DNA from: Notospermus geniculatus
Lineage: Eukaryota > Nemertea > Pilidiophora > Heteronemertea > Lineidae
Assembly (NCBI GenBank): GCA_002633025.1
Contig: NMRB01000710.1
Location: 66,672 to 130,671, forward strand
DNA: 64,000 bases
Direction: 5' to 3'
The translations under genes were made by a program, and so were the position numbers. How positions within the stretch are numbered: position 1 is the stretch's first letter; the number at the start of each line of letters is the position of its first letter. This document shows, piece by piece, positions 44,490 to 54,344 of the stretch. The notes under the pieces are model-generated. The model ran no database searches. It had not been told where the DNA came from and saw only the letters and a list, made by a program, of their open reading frames with translations.

Positions 44490-44841
44490 AGCAGTGTGGT
44501 CTTATAGTGGTTAGCGAGATGGACTCCTGATCAGAGGGTCCAAGCTTCGATTCCCAGTCTTGACCAAGAAAAAAAACATGCTCGCTTGTGACCTTGAGCA
44601 AGTCACTTTGCCTCACTTGCTTCACCCCCAGGTGTAAAAGGGGTACCTGGCTGGTAGTGATGGTCTATGTGAATGTTAGTCCAAGAGCGCTGAAAACGGC
44701 TGCCGGGACTGTAATACTCCCCGGGGAGTGGAGATATGAGATTGGAATGAACAGACCTATAGCTGGGGTAATAATAATGTATTCTGGGAATGCGCTATAA
44801 GCTTGTACCGTAACAACTCCATTATTATTGTTATTATTACT
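44490..44841 (+). mobile_element. tRNA-derived SINE with ATT-rich tail (D)
   Basis: An A-box-like TAGTGGTTAGCGAGATGG, a B-box-like GCTTCGATTCCC, a central GACCTTGAGCAAGTCACTTT block and a CCCAGGTGTAAAAGGGGTACC block. It ends near a CCATTATTATTGTTATTATT tail. The central blocks resemble the conserved core of vertebrate and invertebrate V-SINE-like families. The D' copy at 55676 has lost its 3' half. Confidence 0.85.
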
Positions 44842-44854
44842 AAAGTATTAATTA

Positions 44855-44953
44855 AAGCGAATAGGTCATGCCCGCCAAAGTGTCTAAACACACAATCAAT
44901 CATCGGCATCTTGGATACATTTTTGACTGCTGCAAACCAATTCGCTTTAATTC
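44855..44953. mobile_element. Small TIR element with TTAAAGCGAATAGG ends (D)
   Basis: About 100 bp between TTAAAGCGAATAGG and CCAATTCGCTTTAA. In D' the left part is lost together with the SINE tail, leaving only the right end at about 55960. Confidence 0.75.
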
Positions 44954-45363
44954 ATTCAGCAGTTCATTTATAACTTAATTTTTTGGAAATATTGCCCACA
45001 GTTTCCATCAATCTAGAACTGACACTAGTGACAGGCTGAAGCAGGAGTGATGACAACATACCCTGGACTTTTTAGAGGGGGATGAAGAAACTCTTACTCC
45101 CTTAAAAAATCTTTGAGCAATGGTTTTGAAATAATGTTAGTGGTCGTTTTTTTGCCTGTAACCTAAGTTCGTTTGTCCAATGACAACGCCCACAAGCATA
45201 AGTTACTGATGCACAACATTTTGAGTCAAATATCTTAAACTCTCAAGGGTTCATAATCATATCTCTATACCTTTGGATCATATTCCGAGTGGAACAAAAT
45301 ACGAAGGCGAAGTGATTATAGGCCATGATAACTCAACAGGGAGTTAGTCAAATCACGGGTACA

Positions 45364-45636
45364 TTGAGGAGCCTGATAGCCTAGTGGTTATCACGTCCGC
45401 TTAGCAAGCGACAGGTCCCGGGTTCGAATCCAGCCCGGGCCATTATGGGATTTCATTCCCGGCTCTTCACGTCCGTCGCATGGGACAGTAAGCCGTGGTG
45501 CCTTGTACCTTGTGTCTTTGCAAGGGCAAGTAAAATACCCCATCCAAGTGAGGAACATGAGTAGCTTGTGATGGCCTCCTCCGTACTTACCAGGGCCAAT
45601 AATGCTATAGCGTCGGCCCTGACGGAAAAATGAAAT
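45364..45636 (+). mobile_element. tRNA-derived SINE with 9-bp duplication, only in D
   Basis: Head with TAGTGGTTATCACGTCCGC (A-box region) and GGTTCGAATCC (B-box), body with CCGGCTCTTCACGTCCG and CAGTAAGCC. It is flanked by ACGGGTACA at 45355-45363 and 45637-45645. D' has a single uninterrupted copy of this site at about 56383. The insertion ends only a few bases from the donor of the putative cassette exon at 45651-45701. Confidence 0.93.
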
Positions 45637-45650
45637 ACGGGTACACTTAC

Positions 45651-45701
45651 TCGTTTCAAACATATCCCTGGGATCGTAAATTCCTGCCATTAATCCACAC
45701 A
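45651..45701 (-). CDS. SLC2A12: Possible 51-bp cassette exon of SLC2A12-like gene (D)
   Basis: Between an acceptor-like ATTAG and a consensus donor A|GTAAGT there are 51 bp that start and end in phase 1, the same phase as the first exons and exon 2. It would insert 17 residues (CGLMAGIYDPRDMFE region) without changing frame. The polypyrimidine tract is weak. The D' copy (56396-56446) keeps both splice sites and one residue differs. Call rests on phase and donor only. Confidence 0.42.
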
Positions 45702-46307
45702 CTAATAACTGAATTCGACCCGATCACAAACAATTCAGTGAATTATCCTCCAAGCAGTGTACTTCATATCATATACCTCATAATTCCTATCGATTTTTCA
45801 AAGATAAGCAGATAGGCAGAGATTTGGTGGCATTCCTTTTTTCTCGTATGGCACTATTGATACTCCGTCGTCAAAGACAGGCAACTTGCCAGGTGAGAGT
45901 TTTTAAATGCAGTGCTCAACAAATTGGTTGTCCAGGCACCCGGGACCTTCAGAAAAACTCCTGGGCAAGGTCAAAGTCATTGAGCACTTGTCCTTGGGCA
46001 AGTACCAAAATAAAGCATACCTCTCAACTGAATATAAATATAGAAATAAAACCATCCAGCAAGTGACAATTTGGTCCGGGCAAACAGAAATTTACTTCCC
46101 GGTTGCCCTTGGGCGAGGGAGCGAAAATCCGATTTGTCAAGCACTGAAAGGAGTTGGCTTTCACTGGGCAATACAACACATTAGACAGAGTCAAATGACA
46201 CCAACGATTGTCAGGTTTTCTATGGCTACAGCCAATGCACGATGGAAATATAGATCCACATCATATCAGCAGCAAAGCAACTATGAACGCATAGGCTTTA
46301 TTTCGGA

Positions 46308-47234
46308 ATGAAATGGTCCATGGACCATGTGCTCACTGGGTTGGACATAATACATGTAATAGTCTAATGACAGAGGCAGGTACATATCAGTTATGAGCAA
46401 TCTGGGTCAAGTCATTCCCAGGTAGGACTTTGATTATTTTTGGGTTACGCCACCTGGCGGCCATATTGGATGTCCGATCGGGCCGAAACTTCACATGGAC
46501 ATAAAGGTCATCTGCAGGGGGCCACATATCACATTGGAACGCTTTGGGTTAAGGCGTTCCTGAGTTACAGCACTTTGATGATTTTTGGGTTACGCCACCT
46601 GGTGGCCATGTTTGAAGTCAAATCAGGCCAAAATTTGACATGCATGTAAAGGTCATCTAGATGGAAGTAAATATCAAATTTGAGCACTCTGCGTCAAGCC
46701 GTTCCCGAGTAATAGCACTTACTTGATTTTCAGGTTGCGCCACCTGGCGGCCATACTGGATGTCAAATCGGGCCGAAACTTGGTATTTTTTAAGGTACCC
46801 CTCCAATGCACGTTTATGCAAGATATGAAGTCGCTCGGTGAAATAATGACAAACTGTGGCAGGTTTGTCACTTTTGTCGAACTTTGACCTCTGTGACCTT
46901 GAAAAGTAGGTCAAATCAAAAACCCGTTATATACATGTATGTTATGTATCCTTATTAGCTACACCTATGATAAAAATTTGGAGATGATCTAGTCATTAGT
47001 TCAGGAGTTATTGCACTTTTTGTGTTTTTGGTTTCCGCCACCTGGTGGCCAAACCGAGAGTCAAATGGGACCGAAACTTGGTGCCGTGGGTCATCTGACC
47101 TAGGGGTATATATGTACCAAGTTTCAGACCAATAGCTCCAGCGGTTACGAAACGTGCCCTGCTAACGGAACACGACGACGGACGACGACGGACGACGGAC
47201 GCTGCACCATTGTAATAGCTCACCCAGTGAGCTA
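46308..47234. mobile_element. Modular element with GCTCACTGGGT ends, only in D
   Basis: A 927-bp insertion; D' reads TTTCGGAAAAAACC across the site at about 57048. Near the ends are the inverted words GCTCACTGGGT and ACCCAGTGAGC. Inside are at least four degenerate modules, each with a GCCACCTGGYGGCC core and a GGGCCGAAACTT word, then a GACGACGGACGACGGACG run near the right end. A truncated copy lies at 26444-26694. Confidence 0.9.
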
Positions 47235-47736
47235 AAAAACCTTCATCACAAAACAGCCCACATCACAGCTATTCCAGCATCTGGCACAAATAATGCATGA
47301 ACAGTTCATTCCATACAGCCTGCAAATCTAAACTCTGTTCTGAGCATCCTCCACTATTTTTCAATGCAATACACACAGACCATCATTGATGCAATAGTTG
47401 CATCAATAGGCCTATGGTCTGACTCTGTGTTAATTACATTAAAAATTGTCACAGCTGTTGTTGTTGAACTAGTAGAAGTACCATCGATATTCACGGGCCT
47501 ATGTCATGTATCCTATGTGTATGCCACTGCATTTATTGTAGCTTCAGGCTGACGATAGGCCTATAGATGATTGCAGTGCATAGATCAATACACTATACAA
47601 TTAAAACAGGGTGACAGCAGGATGACCTCAACTTAAGAACACAAATCACCTGCGTCAGCATTATTCTAATGTGATCAGGGCTTCTAATGGAGTACTAGTA
47701 GTAGTCATGTCTCTGGAGACATATGGTATATTTTAA

Positions 47737-47993
47737 TTAAGGCCATTCTTTCTGATGGATTTATATTTTTCGTTTTAGCTTGGAGGAATTGACTCCAAGG
47801 TTTTAGCAAGCCTTTGTTCGAAAATATCCCCCACAACAGCACTGGACGGGACCTCAACAAATGTTTTGAATAGAGTGCTCACAACTTGCTGAAGAACAAT
47901 TTTGAAAAAAACATTGAATTTTATTTTTTTCCAAATTGCCAAAATCTAACTACAGCGGGTCCGCTAAACAACAAATAAAAAAGAATGGCCTAA
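47737..47993. mobile_element. TIR element with AAGGCCATTCTTT ends (D)
   Basis: About 257 bp between TTAAGGCCATTCTTT and AAAGAATGGCCTAA. The D' copy at 57558-57863 is longer by a GGTTGAAAAATGGGACCGG-type block. A - strand open frame (VPSSAVVGDIFEQRLAKTLE) runs through it. I regard that as accidental. Confidence 0.82.
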
Positions 47994-48091
47994 AGAGACC
48001 CTATAGGCAGCTTACTACGAGGCTCATTTCAGTGCAGTCACTTCATCACAGGTGGCGCTAGCAACTGACAACGTACACATTTTGGCTCAAA

Positions 48092-48292
48092 TGTGACCCG
48101 TGACAGCAAAATAAGTTGGAATGCGCTGGAAAGAAGACCCAAGATGACACCAGACAACAATTCCAGAAATCGACAAAGTCAAATTTCACACTGGGCAGAC
48201 AATCCTGAAATCAACAAACCGTTGGTGTCACCTTGGACATGTTGGGTCATCTTCTGTGCGCATTCCGACTCGTTTTGCTGTCATGGGTCACA
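48092..48292. mobile_element. MITE with TGTGACCCGTGACAGCAAAA ends (D)
   Basis: 201 bp with inverted ends TGTGACCCGTGACAGCAAAA / TTTTGCTGTCATGGGTCACA and inner paired GGTGTCA and CAAGATGA words. The D' copy is at 57963-58156. Confidence 0.85.
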
Positions 48293-48357
48293 AATGTTGA
48301 TGTTTAGTGTATTTCACTTGCAATACATAGAGTTAGATTCTCATGCCAACCGATCAG

Positions 48358-48464
48358 GAGCCATGTTCCCGAAGCCGTCGTTAGGTTAACGATGTCGTTA
48401 CGCTATGCATTTTCCCAGTTTTAACGACATCGTTAACCTAACGATGGCTTCGGGAACATGGCTC
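48358..48464. mobile_element. Palindromic MITE with CAG 3-bp duplication, only in D
   Basis: A 107-bp near-perfect palindrome from GAGCCATGTTCCCGAAGCC to its inverse, flanked by CAG at 48355-48357 and 48465-48467. D' has the single-CAG empty site at about 58220. A 3-bp duplication is typical of PIF/Harbinger-type insertions. Confidence 0.9.
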
Positions 48465-48578
48465 CAGTTTTATAATCAAATCACATCCAAAAGCCTTCCA
48501 CACCTTCCAAAAGCCTACTCAATGTAGCCTTACCTGTTTAATACTAAAATAAATTTGATTGAAGTCAGATTACCATAC

Positions 48579-48678
48579 CTTTAAGTGACCCCGAGTTCCT
48601 GAAGTTCCTCAAAATAGCATCCAGAACAGATCTTAGTTGTTTCTGTTGCACCTTCTCTTTTTTTGGTGTTTCATCCAT
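48579..48678 (-). CDS. SLC2A12: SLC2A12-like alternative first exon 1b (D)
   Basis: ATG at 48678 opens 33 codons plus one base (MDETPKKEKVQQKQLRSV...NSGSLK) up to the donor G|GTATGG. The exit phase (1) matches exon 2 exactly. There is no convincing acceptor upstream of the ATG, so it is read as an alternative initiator exon, not an internal one. The D' copy (58329-58428) keeps length and frame, with two substitutions. The product would be a basic, lysine-rich cytosolic tail. Confidence 0.65.
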
Positions 48679-49116
48679 GTTATAACATCAACCATTTGAA
48701 ATTTAACAACGAGAGAACATCCAGAACATTCGCAAATAGTGTTAGACAGATGATATCCGTGTTCAATTCATTGATATCATGACTGACTTCATACACTTGG
48801 TCTGATATGTCAGCTGCATAGGTTTGTCTAGCCGACCAATAATTTAATTCAGTTTTACCCATCATGAATAATTTGTAGAGAATCCTGCTGGTATGATTTG
48901 CATAGATAGTCTACTGAATGTGATTCTATAATTATATGCTGTAGGCCTATTTGTGGCAAAATAATCAAATGCAGGGCTCCGAAAAACAATCGTATTGTGC
49001 TACATACAATTGGCTGTGACATGTGTGAGATTTTCCTTTTTGAAATTACCTACATGTAGTTAGTTTACACCGCACTAAACTTCAAATGACCTTCTAATCT
49101 AGAGGTGGTTGTGTTG

Positions 49117-49267
49117 CAGGGACGGATCCAGGATTTGGGAAAAGAGGGGCGCCCTCTGCTAGAAACATTGAAATTTGCGCCAAGTTCCAGAATTTCATTT
49201 CGATTTTACAGATTTGTTGGCCAAAAGGGGGCGTGTGCCGGGTATGCCCCCCTTGGATCCGCACCTG
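49117..49267. mobile_element. CAGG-ended element, degraded (D)
   Basis: From CAGGGACGGATCCAGG to CCTTGGATCCGCACCTG, related to the elements at 7516 and 10966. Its central TTGAAATTTG...CCAAGTTCCAGAATTTC part is shared with D' (from about 59553), where a further element (59675-60129) is inserted near the right end. Confidence 0.75.
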
Positions 49268-49545
49268 GTCAGGTGCGTGTAGAGACATCAGCCAGCATAA
49301 AAAAACTGCTTGGAGTGTAGATTTTTATAAGTAAAACAGTGGGTTGTGTTTCTACAGACTTCAGCGGCCAGGTGTGTACTTGTAAAAACTTGGAAAAGAG
49401 TGTAGATTTTAGTGGGCACAATGTTGTGTTTGTCGAGACTTCAGTGGGCACAATAACTTGGAAAAGATTTTAGACCCTGGTGGGTACAATGACTATGCTT
49501 GTCATTGTGTTCAGAATTCAGCGGGCATGGATGGCGGGTGTGTAC

Positions 49546-49676
49546 CGTAAAACGGGGCTTCTTTGCCACCCTGGGGGCTACTTTGCCAGGCAATAGATGA
49601 AAAAGTCCAACTCAGACTTTTTCATCTATTGCCTGGCAAAGTAGCCCCCAGGGTGGCAAAGTGGCCCCGTTTTACG
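49546..49676. mobile_element. Palindromic MITE with GTAC duplication, only in D
   Basis: A 131-bp palindrome, arms CGTAAAACGGGGCTTCTTTG ... and the inverse, flanked by GTAC (49542-49545 and 49677-49680). D' is empty at about 60403 (GTGTGTACCACAG). It lies about 70 bp downstream of the exon 1a donor. Confidence 0.9.
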
Positions 49677-49748
49677 GTACCACAGTTGTTTTGTTAGACT
49701 TCATAGAGACTTCAGTCATGTCAGTGGGCATCCAGCAGGCATACTTAC

Positions 49749-49848
49749 CAGAATCAGAGAAGTATATTTCAATATCGGTTTCATCCTCTTCAGAAGCAGA
49801 CGACATTGTACATGAAACTTCTTGTTGCCTCCCATCAACGGTGCTCAT
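49749..49848 (-). CDS. SLC2A12: SLC2A12-like first exon 1a (D)
   Basis: ATG at 49848, 33 codons plus one base (MSTVDGRQQEVSCTMSSASE...IYFSDS) and a consensus donor G|GTAAGT. Exit phase 1 matches exon 2. The encoded tail is acidic and serine-rich (SSASEEDETDIE), as expected of a cytosolic N-terminus with possible CK2 sites. It is chosen as the upstream-most start. The D' copy is at 60474-60573. Confidence 0.7.
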
Positions 49849-50225
49849 TCACTCAAGTCAAAATAGCTGAACAATCTCCATATCAATCAAGGAGAATGGT
49901 GGAAGATTTCACATCTGAAATATCATGCGAACCATTTGAAAAAGATGGTACAGGTAGGCCTAGTCTGGTTCAACCTAGAGGTAGACCATTGGAATGCAGT
50001 TTGTGGTTAGAGTGTGGCAAGAGTGACATAATTACGGTTACATGTTATGGCGTAATGAATCAGATGACTGTGACTAACATTGGCCTATGGACTGTTGTCA
50101 GCCATAAAATCTTGTGGTCAAAATTGAATGTTCCATTTCCTCACTTGGCATTCCAATGGTCCACCTCTAGGTTGAACCAGACTTTAAAGTATAATTCACC
50201 CTGACTTCAACATGGCAAAGTGCCA

Positions 50226-50557
50226 GGGCCCATATTCATAAAACTACTTTAGTCTACCAGGACCCATATTCATAAAACTACTTAAGTCTAAGTGCGACAC
50301 TTATCTTTTGTTGAACACAAACAGCCCATATTCATAAAACTACTTTAGTCTACCAGGACCCATATTCATAAAACTACTTAAGTCTAAGTGTGACACTTAT
50401 CCTTTGTTCAACACAAAAGATAAGTATCACACTTTGACTTAAGTTAGGCCTAAGTACGTTTATGAATAAGGACCCAGGTGTCACACTTCTCCTTTGTTCA
50501 ACACAAAAGACAAGTACCATACATTGACTTAAGTATGTTTATGAATATAATGGCCCC
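50226..50557. mobile_element. TIR element with GGGCCCATATTCATAAAACT ends (D)
   Basis: About 330 bp with outer inverted GGGCCCATATTCATAAA / TTTATGAATATAATGGCCC and several internal direct copies of the CCCATATTCATAAAACTACTT word. D' copy at 60952-61284. Confidence 0.85.
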
Positions 50558-50714
50558 AGGCCTGTGCAACACACCATAAAAGTGAACACAATGATTGAAC
50601 CACAAACTGCAAAATTTACCAGTTGACTGGGCACAACCTTGGAGTGTTTGCTGTTCAAGTGACCCTAACATTACATAGCCTAATAGGCCTACATGATTAG
50701 GATTTTTGTCACTA

Positions 50715-50870
50715 AAGCGGCCCATACACGATCAATATTATTGCACAATATGAGGATCACAATGGGCAATATTATTGCCAATCTTTCTTCTGCCCATCAT
50801 GTGAAAAGCACACGACCACCCATTTGGGCCCCATATTGTGCAATAATATTGCGCCGTGTATGGGCGGCTT
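50715..50870. mobile_element. MITE with AAGCGGCCCATACACG ends and TA duplication, only in D
   Basis: 156 bp between AAGCGGCCCATACACG and CGTGTATGGGCGGCTT, flanked by TA (50713-50714, 50871-50872). D' is empty at about 61435. Inner ATATTATTGC palindromes. Confidence 0.88.
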
Positions 50871-51470
50871 TAGGCCTAGGACGAAGGTACCGGTAGGCCC
50901 AACTGTGACATGCATTATTTTATTGGGCTTGACTTGAATATTCACTACCACAACAAAATAGTTCCCTCCGCGCATATTTACGAGGTTGTGATTTGGCTCT
51001 ATTCGGCAATTTCCGTCACATTCCCGATTACTCCCGAATATTTGGAACACCACCAGTCTCCGTCGGCTCATCGGCCATGTCGGCCTTTGTCTCATGAAGC
51101 ATTTCTGCAAGTGCCGGCCGTCGGCTCATCGGCTTTCCCATTAGAGTGTCCCAACACACTTATTAGGGCCTACAAGCGCCTGCCATCGGCTCATCGGCCG
51201 CTGTCTTATGAAGCCTTTTTCTACAAGCGCCTGCCGTCGGCTCATAGGCAGCTGTCTTGTGAAGCCTTTCTACGGCTCATCGGCCTTTTGCACTTTCATG
51301 TCGAGTTCTAGTTCTGTCTTACTGGAATTTGTGCCCAATATTTTTATTCTTGCCATTCGGAAACCAACTCAATGCCGCCTCTCTTTAGTCCCTCATCGTA
51401 TTCAAGTTTTCCGAAGTTGCGCCTTAATCCGTCAGTTTTTGTTACGTTTGTAATGATTCATGTTCAAAAT

Positions 51471-51851
51471 ATAGGGTAAGCATGGTAAGTTAATGGTTTA
51501 GTGGATTTTGAGATGGGGGTCTGGGGGTATCCCCCAGAAAGGGGGGGTTCGGGGGGTCACCCCCCGATTAACTGAGTGAATTTTCAACACAGTCCCATAT
51601 AGGGTAAGCATGGTAAGTCAATGGTTTAGTGGATTTTGAGATGGGGGTCTGGGGGTATCCCCCAGAAAGGGGGGTTCGGGGGGTCTCCCCCCGATTAACT
51701 GAGTGAATTTTCAAGACGGTCCCATATAGGGTAAGCATGGTAAGTCAATGGTTTAGTGGATTTTGAGATGGGGGTCTGGGGGTATCCCCCAGAAAGGGGG
51801 GGGGTTCGGGGGGTCTCCCCCCGATTAGCTAAGTGAATTTTCAAGACGGTC
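51471..51851. repeat. Three 127-bp tandem units
   Basis: Each unit starts ATAGGGTAAGCATGGTAAGT and contains GGGGGTCTGGGGGTATCCCCC, a G/C-run hairpin, then a GGGGGGTTCGGGGGGTC block. The copies are nearly identical, so the expansion is recent. Confidence 0.92.
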
Positions 51852-52477
51852 CCATACTGGATTTCACATCAAATAAAAATGCATCAAATTCAAATTCAAC
51901 GTTTTAGTCTATCTTCATTGTTTTCGAGTCTCGTATTGGCCTATGGACGATGAGCCGACACTCTAAAATCGTCTCCTTCCACCGACCCCTTTTGGGTCTA
52001 TGGCCGATTAGCCGACGGTCTGACGCCGACGTTTATTTCCCGCCAAAACGCCACCGACCCCTTTTGGGTCTATGGCCGATCAGCCGACGGTCTGATGCCG
52101 ACGTTTATTTCCCGCCAAAACGCAGATACCGAACATTGCCGAATGTTTCCGAACTGTCCCGTATTGGCCTATATGGACGATGAGCCGACGCTCTCGTCTC
52201 CCATCCACCGACCCCTTTTGGGTCTATGGCCGATTAGCCGACGGTCTTGGCCTACCCATTCCCGTATCGGCCTATGGATGATGAGCCGACGCTCTAAAAT
52301 TGCCTCCATTCCACCGACCCCTTTTAGGTCTATGGCCGATTGGCCGACGGTCTGACGCCGACGTTTATTTCCCGCCAAAACGCAGATACCGAACATTGCC
52401 GAATGTTTCCGAACTTATCCGAAATGTTGTCAAAAAAGAAGTTCCACGGGCGCTGCGCATTTATACACTTTATACAA

Positions 52478-53016
52478 CAGTGTTTTCCCTGGGATTTAGT
52501 TGAAACGTGACGGTCGCCTGACGCCCGAAGCGCGGCAGCCGAGGCGCATAGCGCCGAGCGGGGTGTGTGTGCGAGGGGGGGTCTCCCCCCCCTCGCGTAG
52601 AAAATTTTTGATTCTAGAACACTGCAAGACGCCATTTCCGTGCCCGAAAACGCAACGCAGTACTAACTTTCTTGACGGACCGAAGCGCGCCCAATGAGCC
52701 GAGCGCCATCTATGAAATCTCGTTGGCAAGTTTATGAACTAGATAATGCTAGACGGGTGGTGAAGGTAGTATAATTGGACCGATCCATTATCGTTGTTGA
52801 AAGGGGTGTGTAACAACCATCTTCCTCTGTTGCGTCCGTATGAAAACAAGCGTTGGGAGTGCTCAGAATGCGTGTCGGCCGATTTTTTTTGCGTGACAGT
52901 GGATATTTTAAGCGTGGCGGTTCCACTACGTAGATTTTTTAACGTGGCGCAGGCACAGACGTTTGCATTCTAAACGTGACGGGCCGTCACGTGTTTTTTA
53001 ATCAGGGAAAACACTG
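52478..53016. mobile_element. Nested CAGTG-ended element
   Basis: 539 bp from CAGTGTTTTCCCTGG to CAGGGAAAACACTG, flanked by ATACAA on both sides (52472-52477 and 53017-53022; the duplication is 5 or 6 bp). The terminal CAGTG fits hAT-type ends. Inner inverted words ACGTGACGG / CCGTCACGT continue the arms. Nested inside the 2.15-kb element. Confidence 0.85.
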
Positions 53017-53087
53017 ATACAAGTACAAAGTGCTGTTGTTTCAGGCCGGTGCGATGGTAGTGAATATTCAAGTCGCTCCTTTTATTG

Positions 53088-54344
53088 TTTAGCCCTTACT
53101 TACGCCTATAGCTATAGGCCTACCGCGGATCTATGAAACACACCCACCACAAAGCCCCTGTTGAGTGAGTGAGAGAGTGGAAAGTCATGATGAACAGAAA
53201 GTGACAGCATCAGCAGCAGCAGCACCGCATGCATGCAATGCCAGCAGCAAAAATGGGGAATGTCGAATGAACAGCACTGCAGTGCAACGCTCTCAGTCAG
53301 CAGTTGATTAGACCAGACTCTGAGACTGCAACAGCTAGATTGCAGGAATTTTTAAGCAGCTATACTTAACAACGTCATATATTCAGGTGATGATACCTTG
53401 TGATCATCTTTGTTGTTTTATTTTGTCAAAAAGCTGTGCTCTTCTTTTCAGCTTGAAATGGGGAAACCCTTTTGCAGGAGACAAGCAAATGACGTCACAT
53501 GGAAATCCTCTCTAGAACTATTTATTTTGTTCCTGCGCCAGGATTCAGTCAAAATATAGTGCATAACGACGATGATACATTGTCCATTCCGAAAGTTACA
53601 TTGGCCAACAAGGCAGTATCTACCATTCTGCATATACGTTCCTTTGAAAGGAAGCAAAACCCATGGAGAATCAAATTTATTGTGAATATTTTGTCGGCGT
53701 GCAAGACGTGGTGGTGAACATGGTGAAGCGGCCTTCCACTACTAATTTTTAACATTCATCATCAGGGCAGGCGAACAATTACCCGTGTGAGGGCGCTGCT
53801 GTTGCCTTCCCTTCTCCCGCCCGTCCCACGCCCTTCAGCAGGTTCAGCACGCATAATGATGAGAACACAATATCAGAACAATGCTTTCTGTGAGACCGGA
53901 CATTGTTGGTAAAGGAATAAGACAGGGTTTCTGCTTTTTTTGCGGGCGTCTCTGTTTCTTGCACTCCAAGCGGCAAACCAACAAACTAAAGGTGGTGAAT
54001 CCTTAAACTGACCCATTCGTCGAAGCCAGCCCGGTCGATCTATGGATCTGCAGATGTGGTGAAATCGGAGCACTGTCACCTTTTTCCGCTGACCAAAATC
54101 TCCCTTTCTGATTCTTTTTATTTGTTGCCACTCATCTGGCAAAATTCCGCCGAAAACTATTCGTCGTTGCTGTGGGTGGGATCCTTCTGAACAGGTATGA
54201 TTGGCACAAGAAGAGCAGCAGTTGATTGGCAACCGCATTTTTTTGAGGCAGCATGCATGCAGAGCACTGAGCATGCTATTCATATTGCTGAGCTGCTGCA
54301 TGCAGAAACGCATGCATGCACATGATGCACACTGATGCATGGAT
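53088..54344. other. 5' flank of SLC2A12-like gene in D, no gene called
   Basis: About 1.26 kb shared with D' (62319-63532). It includes a run of AGC/CAG repeats near 53205 and TGCATGCA-rich stretches near 54245-54340. A + strand open frame at 53499-53717 is nearly unchanged between copies for most of its length, but ends differently in D', so I do not call a gene. Confidence 0.45.

Larger units (their letters stand above)
50926..53079. mobile_element. 2.15-kb composite TIR element with 8-bp duplication, only in D
   Basis: Ends GGCTTGACTTGAATATTCAC and GTGAATATTCAAGTCGCTCC are inverted copies, and TTTTATTG flanks both sides (50918-50925, 53080-53087). D' has the single TTTTATTG at 62311-62318. 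Inside: an array of CCGTCGGCTCATCGGCC words (51057-51300), three 127-bp tandem units (51471-51851), an inverted array of GGCCGATTAGCCGACGG words (51940-52400) and a nested CAGTG-ended element (52478-53016). An 8-bp duplication fits hAT or P superfamilies. No transposase is recognisable. Confidence 0.9.
44490..54344. repeat. Duplication unit D (first copy), SLC2A12 first exons
   Basis: A 9855-bp segment whose colinear copy D' lies at 55676-63532 after 1.3 kb of unique sequence. D-only insertions include the SINE at 45364, the modular element at 46308, elements at 48358, 49546 and 50715, and the 2.15-kb element at 50926. Both copies carry the first exons of the SLC2A12-like gene. Confidence 0.92.

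Noticed and set aside
45364-45450. Candidate tRNA gene at the SINE head
   Set aside because: It is the head of a 273-bp SINE with its own 9-bp target duplication, not a stand-alone tRNA.
52496-52729. Overlapping GC-rich open frames
   Set aside because: They fall inside the nested CAGTG-ended element and run on both strands, as expected of GC-rich inverted-repeat DNA.
53499-53717. Plus-strand open frame starting MEILSRTIYF
   Set aside because: The end of the frame is not conserved in D' (it stops early at 62905) and no family is recognised; conservation is no better than in surrounding non-coding sequence.
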